64,000 bases of DNA from an uncultured Lachnospiraceae bacterium (GCA_910577735.1 CAJTOO010000004.1:62001-126000); one strand, 5' to 3'. Counted from the first letter of the stretch, positions 42,502 through 51,358 are shown. The notes: generated by a model not told the origin, from the sequence alone. Numbers and translations: made by a program.

Positions 42502-43200
42502 ATGGCACCAATTGTACAGTGTATGGGTCTGACAAAGACTTATGGCAGAAAGATAGCCCTGAATCAGATACATTTAAATTTGGAGCGCAGCAGAATCATA
42601 GGCCTGCTTGGGCCCAACGGGAGCGGTAAGTCCACGCTGATTAAGATTATAAATGGCCTTCTGCAGCCTACGGCGGGAGATGTGCTGATTAATGGACACA
42701 GACCTGGGATTGACACGAAATTCAGGATTTCCTATCTGCCGGAGCGTACATACCTGAATCCGGGTATGAAGGTGATTGAGGTAGTGCAGTATTTTCAGGA
42801 CTTTTATCCTGATTTCCGGATGGACAGGGCTTATGATATGTTATCACGTTTACAGATTCAGCCCAATGAGAGGTTAAAGAATCTTTCCAAGGGAACCAAG
42901 GAAAAGGTGCAGCTGATTCTGGTCATGAGCAGGGATGCGGATCTGTATATTCTGGATGAGCCAATTGCCGGTGTGGATCCTGCTTCCAGGGATTATATTC
43001 TGCATACGATTGTCAGCAACTATAACAGGAACGCTTCCATCTTGCTGTCCACGCATCTGATTTCAGATGTGGAGAATATCCTGGATGATGTGGTGTTTAT
43101 CAAGTACGGAAGCATTGTGCTGCAGGCTGGCGCAGAACAGATCAGGCAGAATGAGCACAAGTCCATAGACCGTTTCTTCAGGGAGGTGTTCGCATGTTAG
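42502..43200 (+). CDS. ABC transporter ATP-binding protein
   Basis: 232 aa. Walker A GPNGSGKSTLI, signature LSKGTKEKVQ, Walker B LYILDEPIAGVDP and H-loop STHLISDVENIL are intact. It resembles the ATPase of simple two-gene ABC-2 exporters (YtrB/EcsA-like) and overlaps the permease gene by seven bases. Substrate unknown: lipid, peptide or antibiotic. GGAGGG lies before the ATG. No GntR regulator is adjacent, unlike many ytr-type operons. Confidence 0.93.
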   Translation: MAPIVQCMGLTKTYGRKIALNQIHLNLERSRIIGLLGPNGSGKSTLIKIINGLLQPTAGDVLINGHRPGIDTKFRISYLPERTYLNPGMKVIEVVQYFQDFYPDFRMDRAYDMLSRLQIQPNERLKNLSKGTKEKVQLILVMSRDADLYILDEPIAGVDPASRDYILHTIVSNYNRNASILLSTHLISDVENILDDVVFIKYGSIVLQAGAEQIRQNEHKSIDRFFREVFAC

Positions 43201-43985
43201 GGAAATTGATGAAGTATGAATGGAAGGCCACCTGGAAATTTATTTGTCTGGCGAATCTGATGATTGCGGTCATGACGATTCTGGCGAATATCACTGTGAA
43301 GCTGGATTTCTTCGCCTATGACAAAAATGATATGCTTCAGTTCATTGCGATTATGGTGATGATGACATATGTGTTAAGCATGTTCGCGATGGTGATCGGG
43401 GTGGCGATTTTCCTGGTTTACCGCTTTTATACCTCAACGTACAGTGATCAGGGATATCTTTTACATACCCTGCCAGTGGATAAGCACCATATTATTATTG
43501 CTAAGGTATTGGTGTATGCATTGTGGATTATCCTGTGTGAACTTATGATATATTTTTCTATTATCATATTGATGGCGTCTAATGGAGAAGTGTTCGAGAC
43601 GATGGCTGATAGCTTGGAGGGCATAATATCATTGACGATTTCCGATACGGTGACAATAAAGGGATTTGCAGTGGTCATGTCGTTGATTGCTTTTCTTTTC
43701 ACGCTGTTTGCAAAACTCTTAAAGGTGACGGCTTGCATATCTCTGGGGCAGCTTTCGGCCAACCATAAACTGTTGTTCTCAGTGCTGTATTATTTTGGGA
43801 TTTATATTATACAGAAAATCTTTTCCGTGATTTATCTTACCTTCGTGATGGCGCTCAATAAGGATGCATACAGGTTTGAGTGGTACTACGGATGGGAGAG
43901 CATGCTGCTGTCAGGCATCATCTACAGTGTGGTGTTCTATCTGATTACCTGGTATGTGATGGATAAGAGACTGAATTTGGAATAA
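43194..43985 (+). CDS. ABC-2 type transporter permease
   Basis: 263 aa with about six membrane helices (FICLANLMIAVMTILANITV, then FIAIMVMMTYVLSMFAMVIG, and others). It begins MLGKLMKYEWKATWKF, the usual start of small ABC-2 permeases, and has LLHTLPVDKHHIIIAKVLVY, a conserved loop of this group. It works with the ATPase encoded just before. The substrate is not evident. Confidence 0.88.
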   Translation: MLGKLMKYEWKATWKFICLANLMIAVMTILANITVKLDFFAYDKNDMLQFIAIMVMMTYVLSMFAMVIGVAIFLVYRFYTSTYSDQGYLLHTLPVDKHHIIIAKVLVYALWIILCELMIYFSIIILMASNGEVFETMADSLEGIISLTISDTVTIKGFAVVMSLIAFLFTLFAKLLKVTACISLGQLSANHKLLFSVLYYFGIYIIQKIFSVIYLTFVMALNKDAYRFEWYYGWESMLLSGIIYSVVFYLITWYVMDKRLNLE

Positions 43986-43997
43986 AGAAAGGATTAG

Positions 43998-44098
43998 ATT
44001 GAAAACTGAATTTTCAATAGCGGGATTTGTGTCTGCGCGCTGCTTGACGCAAATTACTCCTATGCATTGTCTCAATAAAGGTGAGACAAAAGCAGCGC
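43998..44098 (+). promoter_or_regulatory. structured leader before the His-rich CobW gene
   Basis: Hairpin ATTGAAAA-ctgaa-TTTTCAAT (43998-44018). An outer stem GCGCTGCTT (44037-44045) with AAGCAGCGC (44090-44098) encloses an inner stem TTGTCTCA (44067-44074) with TGAGACAA (44082-44089). The inner right arm abuts the outer right arm. A conserved riboswitch was not recognised. Confidence 0.5.
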
Positions 44099-44114
44099 AG
44101 AAATGAGGAAAAGT

Positions 44115-45458
44115 ATGACAAAGATTGATATTGTCTCCGGATTTCTGGGAGCCGGGAAAACCACGTTGATTAAGAAGCTTTTAAAAGAGGCACTGGCAGA
44201 TACCAAGGTGGTATTGATTGAAAATGAATTTGGTGAGATTGGAATTGACGGCGGGTTTTTAAAAGAGGCCGGCATCGAGATTAAGGAGATGAATTCCGGC
44301 TGTATCTGTTGCTCTCTGGTGGGTGATTTTGGCACCTCTTTGAAGGAAGTGCTGGACACTTACGCACCGGAGCGGATTTTGATAGAGCCTTCGGGCGTGG
44401 GTAAACTCTCCGATGTCATGAGGGCAGTGCAGGATGCCATGGCGGACAGGGAAGTTGTATTAAACAGCGCGGTGGCTGTGGTGGATGCCTGTAAATGTAA
44501 AATGTATATCAAAAACTTCGGGGAGTTCTTTATCAACCAGATTGCCCACGCCGGCACGATAGTATTGAGCAGGACGGATAAATTGAGTGAGGAAAAGCTG
44601 GCAGCCTGTGTGTCAATGGTCAGGGAGCATAATGCGAAGGCAACCATTATCACTACGCCTTGGGATGCTCTGGATGGAAGGGACATTCTGGAGACGATCG
44701 AGGGGGCCAAGGATCTGGAAGCGGAATTGATGCGGGAAGTGATGGAGATGCACGAAGAGCACCACCATCATCATGAGCACAGTCAGGAATGTCATCATGA
44801 GAGTCATGACCATGAGCATCATTATGAGTGCTGCCATGGGGAGCATGACCATGAGCATGATCACGAGTGCCATCATGAGGATTACAGCCATGAGCACCAT
44901 CATGAGGATCACGACCATGAACATCATCATGAGTGCTGTCATGAGGATCACGGCCATGAACATCATCATGAGTGCTGTCATGAGGACCACGGACATGAGC
45001 ACGATCACGAGTGCCGTCATGAGGAGCATGACCATGAGCACCATCACGAGTGCCATCATGAGGAACACGACCATGAGCACCATCACGAGTGTCATCATGA
45101 GGAACACGACCATGAGCATCATCACGAGTGCTGCCATCACGATCATGAACATGGGGGTCATGGGCATCACCATCATCACGCGGATGACGTCTTCACAAGC
45201 TGGGGATTGGAGACACCTGCGGTTTACAGCAGAGAGGAGATTGTGCACATTCTGGAAGAACTGGATAAGGCTGAGGAATACGGTCTGGTACTGCGTGCAA
45301 AGGGAATGGTGGCTTCCGCCGACGGCGGCTGGATTTATTTTGACTATGTACCGGAGGAGCGAAATGTCAGGAGCGGTAAACCGGATGTGACGGGAAAGGT
45401 CTGCGTGATTGGTTCGAAACTGCAGGAAGAGAAGCTGGCGGCATTATTTCAGAAATAG
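44115..45458 (+). CDS. CobW-like (COG0523) GTP-binding metallochaperone with giant His/Cys tract
   Basis: 447 aa from the ATG at 44115, after GAGG; an ATG at 44103 is the RBS-overlapping alternative. Walker A GFLGAGKTT, metal motif GCICCSL, SRTDKL for guanine. Residues about 212-356 are a repeat of HEEHDHEHHHEC-type units with about 70 His and about a dozen Cys. A CobW_C-like end follows (FTSWGLETPAVYSREEI). COG0523 proteins deliver metals, mainly zinc, to client enzymes using GTP. The tract should buffer several metal ions. A second CobW-like gene is next. Confidence 0.93.
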   Translation: MTKIDIVSGFLGAGKTTLIKKLLKEALADTKVVLIENEFGEIGIDGGFLKEAGIEIKEMNSGCICCSLVGDFGTSLKEVLDTYAPERILIEPSGVGKLSDVMRAVQDAMADREVVLNSAVAVVDACKCKMYIKNFGEFFINQIAHAGTIVLSRTDKLSEEKLAACVSMVREHNAKATIITTPWDALDGRDILETIEGAKDLEAELMREVMEMHEEHHHHHEHSQECHHESHDHEHHYECCHGEHDHEHDHECHHEDYSHEHHHEDHDHEHHHECCHEDHGHEHHHECCHEDHGHEHDHECRHEEHDHEHHHECHHEEHDHEHHHECHHEEHDHEHHHECCHHDHEHGGHGHHHHHADDVFTSWGLETPAVYSREEIVHILEELDKAEEYGLVLRAKGMVASADGGWIYFDYVPEERNVRSGKPDVTGKVCVIGSKLQEEKLAALFQK

Positions 45459-45520
45459 AGCCAGGGTGTGGGAAAGCGATGCTGGGAGTGTTATGAAATT
45501 AACGGGAAGGAAGTAGAGTT

Positions 45521-46450
45521 ATGAAACCGGTCTATATGATCAACGGATTTTTGGAGAGCGGCAAGACAGAGTTTATTACGTATACACTGGCACAGCCTTA
45601 TTTTCAGATACGCGGCAAGACGCTGTTGATTCTCTGTGAAGAAGGCGAGAAGGAATATGATGCTGACCTCTTGAAGCAGAGCCGTACAGAACTTGTGCTG
45701 ATAGAGGAGGAAGAGGAATTTACGACGGGCAGACTGATAGAACTGGAAAAGAAATATAAGCCGGAACGTATCATCATTGAATATAACGGCATGTGGAACT
45801 ATAAAGAGATGAAACTGCCCTGGCACTGGAAGATAGAACAGCAAATTACTACCATTGATGCGTCCACTTTCCCGATGTATTTTACAAATATGAAGTCCCT
45901 GTTAGCAGAACAGATTCGTAAGTCGGAGCTCATCATCTTTAATCGCTGTGACGGTGTGGGAGATTTAAGCAGCTACAAACGGAATATCAAGGCCATCAAT
46001 CAGAAGGCGGAGATTGTGTTCGAGGATGCCAACGGGGAAATCAATGAGATCATGGAGGAAGACCTGCCGTATGATTTAAAAGCATCTGTTATTGATTTAA
46101 ATAACGAAGGTTACGGCATATGGTATCTGGATTCCCTGGATCATCTGGAACGTTATGAGGGCAAGACGGTACGCTTTATAGCGATGGTCTTAAAGCCGGA
46201 ACAGTTTCCCCACAACTACTTTGTGCCGGGGCGCATGGCGATGACCTGTTGTGCAGAGGATATGGCCTTCTTAGGATATGCCTGTGAATATGACCAGACG
46301 GATGCACTGACAAATAAGCAGTGGGTGAAAGTGACAGCACGTGTGGAGAAGGAGTACTTTGCGGACTATCAGGGAGAGGGGCCGGTGCTGCATGCTCTAA
46401 ATGTGGAGCCAGCCAAAGCCCCGAAAGAAGAGGTTATAAGTTTCGTGTGA
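45521..46450 (+). CDS. P-loop GTPase fused to YcgQ/DUF1980-like domain
   Basis: 309 aa. The N-terminal part is CobW-like (INGFLESGKTEFI; DGVG in place of the usual guanine motif) but lacks the CxCC metal motif. The C-terminal third (GKTVRFIAMVLKPEQFPHNY, PGRMAMTCCAEDMAFLGYAC) resembles the C-terminal part of YcgQ/TIGR03943 permease subunits, where MTCCAADA is a hallmark. The partner membrane protein (YcgR-like) is not in the window. With the upstream CobW gene it probably forms a metal-trafficking pair. The resemblance is from memory. Confidence 0.75.
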   Translation: MKPVYMINGFLESGKTEFITYTLAQPYFQIRGKTLLILCEEGEKEYDADLLKQSRTELVLIEEEEEFTTGRLIELEKKYKPERIIIEYNGMWNYKEMKLPWHWKIEQQITTIDASTFPMYFTNMKSLLAEQIRKSELIIFNRCDGVGDLSSYKRNIKAINQKAEIVFEDANGEINEIMEEDLPYDLKASVIDLNNEGYGIWYLDSLDHLERYEGKTVRFIAMVLKPEQFPHNYFVPGRMAMTCCAEDMAFLGYACEYDQTDALTNKQWVKVTARVEKEYFADYQGEGPVLHALNVEPAKAPKEEVISFV

Positions 46451-47214
46451 TGGAAGCAGATAAGGATATACAGCAGATAAAGAAGCGGCTGTTGGAATTA
46501 GCGGAGCGTTCCTACAGCCACAGTGTTTATACATTTACGTCTTTTCTGGGACTCTCTGAGCAGCAGGCCTATCACGAGATCAGCGGTCAGCTATCTTATG
46601 CAGGATGCGGAATGGATGGCGGAAGCCCCTTATGTGAACGTAAAATGATCCGGTTCGGTAATGAGGAGAATCTTGGTTATACAGCCCCCTATCCTATTGT
46701 ATGTCTTCGGATTGAGCCCCTTAACCTGAAATTTGCAGAGAACCTGACGCACAGGGACTTTTTGGGTGCGATTATGAATCTGGGGATTGAGAGGGATACC
46801 GTGGGCGATATTTTTGTGCAGGACAAAGAAGCCTGTTTGTTTTGCCAGGAGTCCATAGCCCCTTACTTGACAGAACATCTTGTTAAGGTGCGGCGTACCC
46901 GGGTTAAATGCCTTGTCAGTGAGATTCCGGTACAGCTTACAACGCCATCTTTGGAGAGTGTATCATTGTCAGTGGCATCTCCCCGGATTGATGGGGTGAT
47001 ATCCAAATTATATAATATAGCCAGAAGCCAGAGTCAGGAGCTGTTCAGGACGGGTAAAATCTTTATAAACGGCAGAATGACAGAGAATGGAAGCTATATC
47101 CTGAAAGCGGACGATTCCGTGACCGTAAGAGGATACGGCAGATTCATTTATACAGGTGCGCAGGGAGAGACGCGTAAAGGAAAGCAGAGAATCACTGTGG
47201 AAATTTACAGATAA
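46450..47214 (+). CDS. ylmH: YlmH-type RNA-binding protein with S4 domain
   Basis: 254 aa starting at the ATG at 46450 that shares one base with the stop of the GTPase gene. The N-terminal part (LAERSYSHSVYTFTSFLGLS) and NLTHRDFLGAIMNLGIERDT are typical of YlmH/Sll1252. The C-terminal S4 domain contains SKLYNIARSQSQELFRTGKI. YlmH binds RNA and ribosomes and is usually close to division genes. Here it follows the metal GTPases, so this is a changed context. Confidence 0.88.
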   Translation: MEADKDIQQIKKRLLELAERSYSHSVYTFTSFLGLSEQQAYHEISGQLSYAGCGMDGGSPLCERKMIRFGNEENLGYTAPYPIVCLRIEPLNLKFAENLTHRDFLGAIMNLGIERDTVGDIFVQDKEACLFCQESIAPYLTEHLVKVRRTRVKCLVSEIPVQLTTPSLESVSLSVASPRIDGVISKLYNIARSQSQELFRTGKIFINGRMTENGSYILKADDSVTVRGYGRFIYTGAQGETRKGKQRITVEIYR

Positions 47215-47278
47215 TGCCTGCGGGTTATTAAAATACGACAGAAAATATGTTTACATAATATATAGGAGTACAGATTTT

Positions 47279-48199
47279 ATGTTTGGTTACAGTGGATTTC
47301 AGTGGTTGTTCTTTTTCTATATGTATTGTTTCTTTGGGTGGTGCTTCGAATCCACTTTCGTATCCCTAAAATCCGGAAAGTTAGTGAACAGAGGATTTAT
47401 GAGAGGCCCGTTTCTGCCGCTCTATGGGAGCGGTGCGATTATGATGCTGGTAGTATCCATGCCTTTTCGGGATAATGTATTATTGACATATGTAGCGGGT
47501 GTTATTGGCGCAACGGCACTGGAATATGTGACAGGCGTGGTGATGGAAGCGCTCTTTAAAGTCAGATATTGGGATTATTCCAACAGACTTCTCAATTTTC
47601 AGGGGCATATTTGTCTGCGGTCTTCCATAGTCTGGGGATTTTTTACAATTCTGATGACCAGAGTGATACATATGCCCATTGAGCAGATGGTATTATCCAT
47701 ACCGGCCCGCGTAATGGCCTGGGTGACGGTGCTTCTCACCATTTATATTGTGGCGGATTTTGCACTTTCTTTTAAGGCGGCCCTGGATCTGCAGGATATC
47801 CTGGTGAAGATTGAGAGGGCCAAGGAAGAGTTGGAACGTATGCAGCGTCGTCTGGATGTGATCATTGCGTTTAACAATGAGGAGAAAGAATTTAGAAGGC
47901 AGGAGAGGGGAGAGCGCAGGGAACTTTGGATGAACGAGATAACTGCCGGCCTGGAGCAGCGGTTCGCGGCCATCAAGGAGACTCTTTTGCGTGTGCCCAC
48001 TGCTTATGGCGAGAGTGTGAAAGAAGAAATCGCTGAATTGCGTGGAAGATTCAGTGAGTATCTGGAGCGGCAGAGAAGTGACAGCAAAATATTAGATTTT
48101 TATAAGCGGAATATGATTCGCAACAATCCTACAATGGAATCCAGAAAATATAAAAATGCGTTGGAGGAGCTGAAGAAAATAGCAAATAATAAGAGATAG
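47279..48199 (+). CDS. PF06541-type (CmpB) membrane protein with coiled-coil tail
   Basis: 306 aa from the ATG at 47279 after TAGGAG. Five or six membrane helices begin FYMYCFFGWCFESTFVSLKS; NRGFMRGPFLPLYGSGAIMM is the family landmark of the putative ABC permease group CmpB. Residues about 185-300 are a charged helical tail (VKIERAKEELERMQRRLDVI). The family function is unknown and no ABC ATPase is adjacent. One copy of the TTATGTAAAC 10-mer lies upstream (47249-47258, minus). Confidence 0.85.
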   Translation: MFGYSGFQWLFFFYMYCFFGWCFESTFVSLKSGKLVNRGFMRGPFLPLYGSGAIMMLVVSMPFRDNVLLTYVAGVIGATALEYVTGVVMEALFKVRYWDYSNRLLNFQGHICLRSSIVWGFFTILMTRVIHMPIEQMVLSIPARVMAWVTVLLTIYIVADFALSFKAALDLQDILVKIERAKEELERMQRRLDVIIAFNNEEKEFRRQERGERRELWMNEITAGLEQRFAAIKETLLRVPTAYGESVKEEIAELRGRFSEYLERQRSDSKILDFYKRNMIRNNPTMESRKYKNALEELKKIANNKR

Positions 48200-48243
48200 A
48201 AATACGTGTGCTATTTTAACGTTTTCCCTTAATCTTTTCCAAT

Positions 48244-49074
48244 TTAGTCTTCTCCAAGCGAGATATAACGTGTTTTTTTACTTTTGGCGGCGCGGATGGA
48301 GTCTAGAATCTGGTCTTCCATCAATTCCAGATTGCGTGCTTTCCGGCGAAAGAGTGCCAGAAATTTATTATAAATCCAGAAAGAATATACCAGTACCTTA
48401 TTGACCTTGCCCAATTTAGACTTGGTGGTATGGGTGTAGTGTAAGCCGCCGATCAGAGTGGACTTGCTTGCACGAATATATGCAATCAACTCGGTTTCTG
48501 TGGTAATGTCTTCCTGCAGGATTGTGTAGCCGAATCCGGCGCAATCCGGCTTGTGGGAGTCACTGCCGCCAAAACAGGGCAGACCAAAGCGCTCAGCCAG
48601 TGCCATGGCGCGCATATTGGAATCAGCGTCTTCACAGGCATTGTAGCCTTCTATAAAATCAAATTTACGGTAGATAGCTTCGGAAAACTTACCCCGGAGC
48701 GTATTTTTGATACTCAGAAATTTTTCACCACAGGGGTGGGCAGGGCCCAGAATACCTCCATAGAGATGTACGATTTCTATGAGAAGCCACAAGGGCAGTC
48801 CTCTCAATTCTAAGATGGGAAGCTTTGCCCCGGTTGGCATGATGATGATCATGTGGCCGGCATCAATGGTATCATATTCGATTCCCTTTAAGACAACGAA
48901 ATCATCGGGCTTATCAGCCAGCTTTTTATAGTAACGATAGGCTTTGTAGGAGTTATGATCTGTAATCAGCATGCCCTGATAGCCTTTTTCCTTCAATAGT
49001 GCAATATTTTCTAATAATGCAAGCTTGCCGTCCGGTGAGCCTTCTTTTGTATGACAATGCATGTCCAGTTTCAT
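48244..49074 (-). CDS. PHP domain metal-dependent phosphoesterase
   Basis: 276 aa. MKLDMHCHTKEGS carries the first two His of the PHP site, LITDHNS the next, GPAHPCGE another and GGSDSHKP the last, so the metal site looks complete. PHP enzymes hydrolyse phosphate esters such as histidinol phosphate or short nucleic acids; this subgroup has a long helical end with KARNLELMEDQILDS and is unassigned. GAGGG precedes the start. It faces the CmpB-type gene end to end and is divergent from the spoIIIA operon. Confidence 0.9.
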   Translation of the reverse strand: MKLDMHCHTKEGSPDGKLALLENIALLKEKGYQGMLITDHNSYKAYRYYKKLADKPDDFVVLKGIEYDTIDAGHMIIIMPTGAKLPILELRGLPLWLLIEIVHLYGGILGPAHPCGEKFLSIKNTLRGKFSEAIYRKFDFIEGYNACEDADSNMRAMALAERFGLPCFGGSDSHKPDCAGFGYTILQEDITTETELIAYIRASKSTLIGGLHYTHTTKSKLGKVNKVLVYSFWIYNKFLALFRRKARNLELMEDQILDSIRAAKSKKTRYISLGED

Positions 49075-49204
49075 ATGATCCCTCTTTTACCCTGATTTTT
49101 CTCTAAATATTTTACCCTTTTTTTATAGAAAATGCTATAGATTTTTTTGGCATTATTGGAACAGCCGGTTTTCGGACCTATGATTTACGGGCTCTGTTTT
49201 TCCT

Positions 49205-49233
49205 GTCATAACTTGGACAAAGGTTCATATATT
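49205..49233 (+). promoter_or_regulatory. sigma-E-like promoter of the spoIIIA operon
   Basis: GTCATAAC (49205-49212), 13 bases, CATATATT (49226-49233), the latter fitting the CATANNNT -10 of sporulation sigma E. The spoIIIA operon is sigma-E driven in Bacillus and Clostridium. Confidence 0.6.
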
Positions 49234-49252
49234 GAGATAAGGGGGAATGAGG

Positions 49253-50200
49253 ATGCGCAGAGAAGATATTTTACGTATGTTTCCGGAAAGGATGCGCAGC
49301 AGATGGCAGAACGTGGCGGATTTGTGTGACCAGGTGCAGGAAATCCGGCTGCGGGCAGGAAGGCCCGTAACAATCCTTTTGGGAAAGGGAGAGCGGTTTG
49401 TGGATGCCGGAGGACAGATTGTGGACAGGCAGGATTGTGGAGCCGGGATCACCGCCGGCGAACTGGATGAGATTTTACAGCATTTATGCCAGTATTCTCT
49501 CTATGCCTTTGCAGATGAAATCCGGCAGGGATTTCTTACCATGCAGGGCGGCCATCGGGTAGGATTGGCAGGACAGGTTATTCTGGAAGAAGCGGGACGC
49601 ATCAGAAACATAAAATACATACGTTATTTAAATATCCGTATTGCACACCAGATAAAGGGCGCAGCGGATTCGGTTCTATATTTCCTCTATGATAAAGGAC
49701 GTGTGCGCAATACCCTTTTGATATCGCCGCCCGGATGCGGCAAAACCACGATGCTGCGGGATATTATCAGGCAGCTGTCAGATGGGACTGCATATGGGCC
49801 GGGAATGAACGTGAGTGTTGTGGATGAGCGCTCTGAAATTGCGGGAAGCTATATGGGAATCCCCCAGAACGATGTTGGAACCCGCACAGATGTGCTGGAT
49901 GGCTGTCCCAAGGTGGAGGGGATGATGATGCTGATCCGGTCCATGGCGCCGCAGGTACTTGCAGTGGATGAGCTGGGGAGTGATAAAGACATAGAAGCCC
50001 TGCGGATGGCCAGTGGCTGTGGCTGTAATCTGTTAGCGACAATTCATGGCAATTCCCTGAAGGAGATACAAAATAAAGATTACATGCGCTATGTAATAGA
50101 AGAGAGCTTGTTTGAACGATATGTGGTGCTGGCGCGTCGAAGCGGAAACTGTGTGATAGAAGGCATATATGATCAAGAAGGACAGCGATGTATAAAGTAG
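49253..50200 (+). CDS. spoIIIAA: stage III sporulation protein AA
   Basis: 315 aa ATPase from the ATG at 49253, eight bases after GGGGG; an ATG at 49247 is too close to that site. Walker A is SPPGCGKTTMLRD (about residue 160) and LAVDELGSDKDIEAL fits Walker B. It powers the SpoIIIA-SpoIIQ channel between mother cell and forespore. It is the first gene of the complete spoIIIAA-AH operon. Confidence 0.96.
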   Translation: MRREDILRMFPERMRSRWQNVADLCDQVQEIRLRAGRPVTILLGKGERFVDAGGQIVDRQDCGAGITAGELDEILQHLCQYSLYAFADEIRQGFLTMQGGHRVGLAGQVILEEAGRIRNIKYIRYLNIRIAHQIKGAADSVLYFLYDKGRVRNTLLISPPGCGKTTMLRDIIRQLSDGTAYGPGMNVSVVDERSEIAGSYMGIPQNDVGTRTDVLDGCPKVEGMMMLIRSMAPQVLAVDELGSDKDIEALRMASGCGCNLLATIHGNSLKEIQNKDYMRYVIEESLFERYVVLARRSGNCVIEGIYDQEGQRCIK

Positions 50201-50706
50201 TGGGAATCCTCTGTATTCTGGCAGGTTGTGCAGGATTTGGCAACTTAAAGGTAAGGCAGGAAAAAGATAGGATCAGACATTTACGCGCCTTCATTCATAT
50301 CATGCGCAGAATACAGAATGAAATCAGTTATGGCAAGCATACAGTTCCTGAAATCTGCCTGATTATTGCAGACTGCGGAGAGAATGGGTATGCTTCCTAT
50401 TTTAAAGAGATTCACAGGCAGATGTGCCAGGGGAATGGTACAGGCTTAAAAGAGACCTGGAAAGAACAAATGGAGGCGTGCCTTCGTGAACTGCCTCTGC
50501 AGGCGGAAGAGAAAGAGGCTATCATGAATCTTCCTGTGTTTCTGGGATTACAGGAGGAGAACCGTCAGGCTATGGGGCTTGAACAGTCTGTAGAGTTACT
50601 GACAAGGAAGTGCAGACAGGCGGAAGAAGCCTATGATAACAGAGCCAAAATGATACACAGCGTTAGTATTCTTGCAGGGCTGCTTTTGTCAATCCTGTTG
50701 CTGTGA
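50188..50706 (+). CDS. spoIIIAB: stage III sporulation protein AB
   Basis: 172 aa with an N-terminal and a C-terminal membrane helix (IHSVSILAGLLLSILLL). The family signature LRAFIHIMRRIQNEISYGKH is present. It resembles GspF-type platform proteins of secretion systems and belongs to the mother-cell side of the feeding-tube complex. It overlaps spoIIIAA by 13 bases. Confidence 0.95.
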   Translation: MYKVVGILCILAGCAGFGNLKVRQEKDRIRHLRAFIHIMRRIQNEISYGKHTVPEICLIIADCGENGYASYFKEIHRQMCQGNGTGLKETWKEQMEACLRELPLQAEEKEAIMNLPVFLGLQEENRQAMGLEQSVELLTRKCRQAEEAYDNRAKMIHSVSILAGLLLSILLL

Positions 50707-50742
50707 AGGGAAAATGAGGATGAAAATGTTTAAGGAGGAGCA

Positions 50743-50937
50743 ATGGGCGTAAGTCTTATTTTCAAGATAGCGGCAGTGGGTATCTTGGTGACAATATTAA
50801 ATCAGGTTTTAAAATATAGCGGCAGAGAGGAACATGCCTTTCTGATTAGCCTGGCAGGATTAATTCTTGTTTTAACTTGGATGATTCCTTATATTTATGA
50901 TCTGTTTTTGATGGTACAGGAGTTATTCACTCTGTAA
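50743..50937 (+). CDS. spoIIIAC: stage III sporulation protein AC
   Basis: 64 aa with two membrane helices (LIFKIAAVGILVTILNQVL and FLISLAGLILVLTWMIPYIY), exact size and pattern of SpoIIIAC. AAGGAGG precedes the ATG. Confidence 0.95.
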   Translation: MGVSLIFKIAAVGILVTILNQVLKYSGREEHAFLISLAGLILVLTWMIPYIYDLFLMVQELFTL

Positions 50938-50957
50938 GGGTAAAGGTGTAGAGCTGT

Positions 50958-51344
50958 ATGGACATGGTGAGGATTGGATTGGCGGGTATTGTGGGCGTAC
51001 TGTTTGCAGTGTCAATAAAGAGTTATAAGGCAGAGTATGGTATCTATGTTGCCGTTGCAGTGTGCCTTATTATTCTGGAATATATCATGCGCTATTTTAT
51101 GCAGATACTGACGGGAATAGAGCAGATCAGGGGATATTTACATGAAAATTATCAGTTTCTGGCAGTATTGTTGAAGGCAGTAGGTGCCACCTATGCCTGT
51201 GAGTTCTGTGCCGGAATCTGTAAGGACGCCGGTTATGGCGGGGTTGCCGGACAGGTTGAAATGCTTGGGAAACTTTACATTCTCTCAGTCGGTATGCCGG
51301 TGCTTCTGGCTTTGATGGAGAATATACAGGCGATTGCCAAATAA
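50958..51344 (+). CDS. spoIIIAD: stage III sporulation protein AD
   Basis: 128 aa, about four membrane helices. LLKAVGATYACEFCAGICKD, then GYGGVAGQVEMLGKLYILSV is characteristic of SpoIIIAD. It is distantly similar to SpoIIIAC in the first half and belongs to the membrane part of the channel. Confidence 0.95.
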   Translation: MDMVRIGLAGIVGVLFAVSIKSYKAEYGIYVAVAVCLIILEYIMRYFMQILTGIEQIRGYLHENYQFLAVLLKAVGATYACEFCAGICKDAGYGGVAGQVEMLGKLYILSVGMPVLLALMENIQAIAK

Positions 51345-51358
51345 GGAGGCAGGGGTGT

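Noticed and set aside
44760..45180. Repeated DNA resembling a CRISPR-like or satellite array
   Set aside because: The repeats are the codons of the His/Glu/Asp tract in the CobW-like gene; units vary in step with codons and there are no spacers.
44613..45248. Met/Leu/Val-rich open frame on the minus strand
   Set aside because: It is the mirror image of the His-rich coding sequence (CAT/ATG), with no ribosome site.
49147..49329. 60-aa open frame before spoIIIAA
   Set aside because: It covers the spoIIIA promoter and start in another frame and has no homology or ribosome site.
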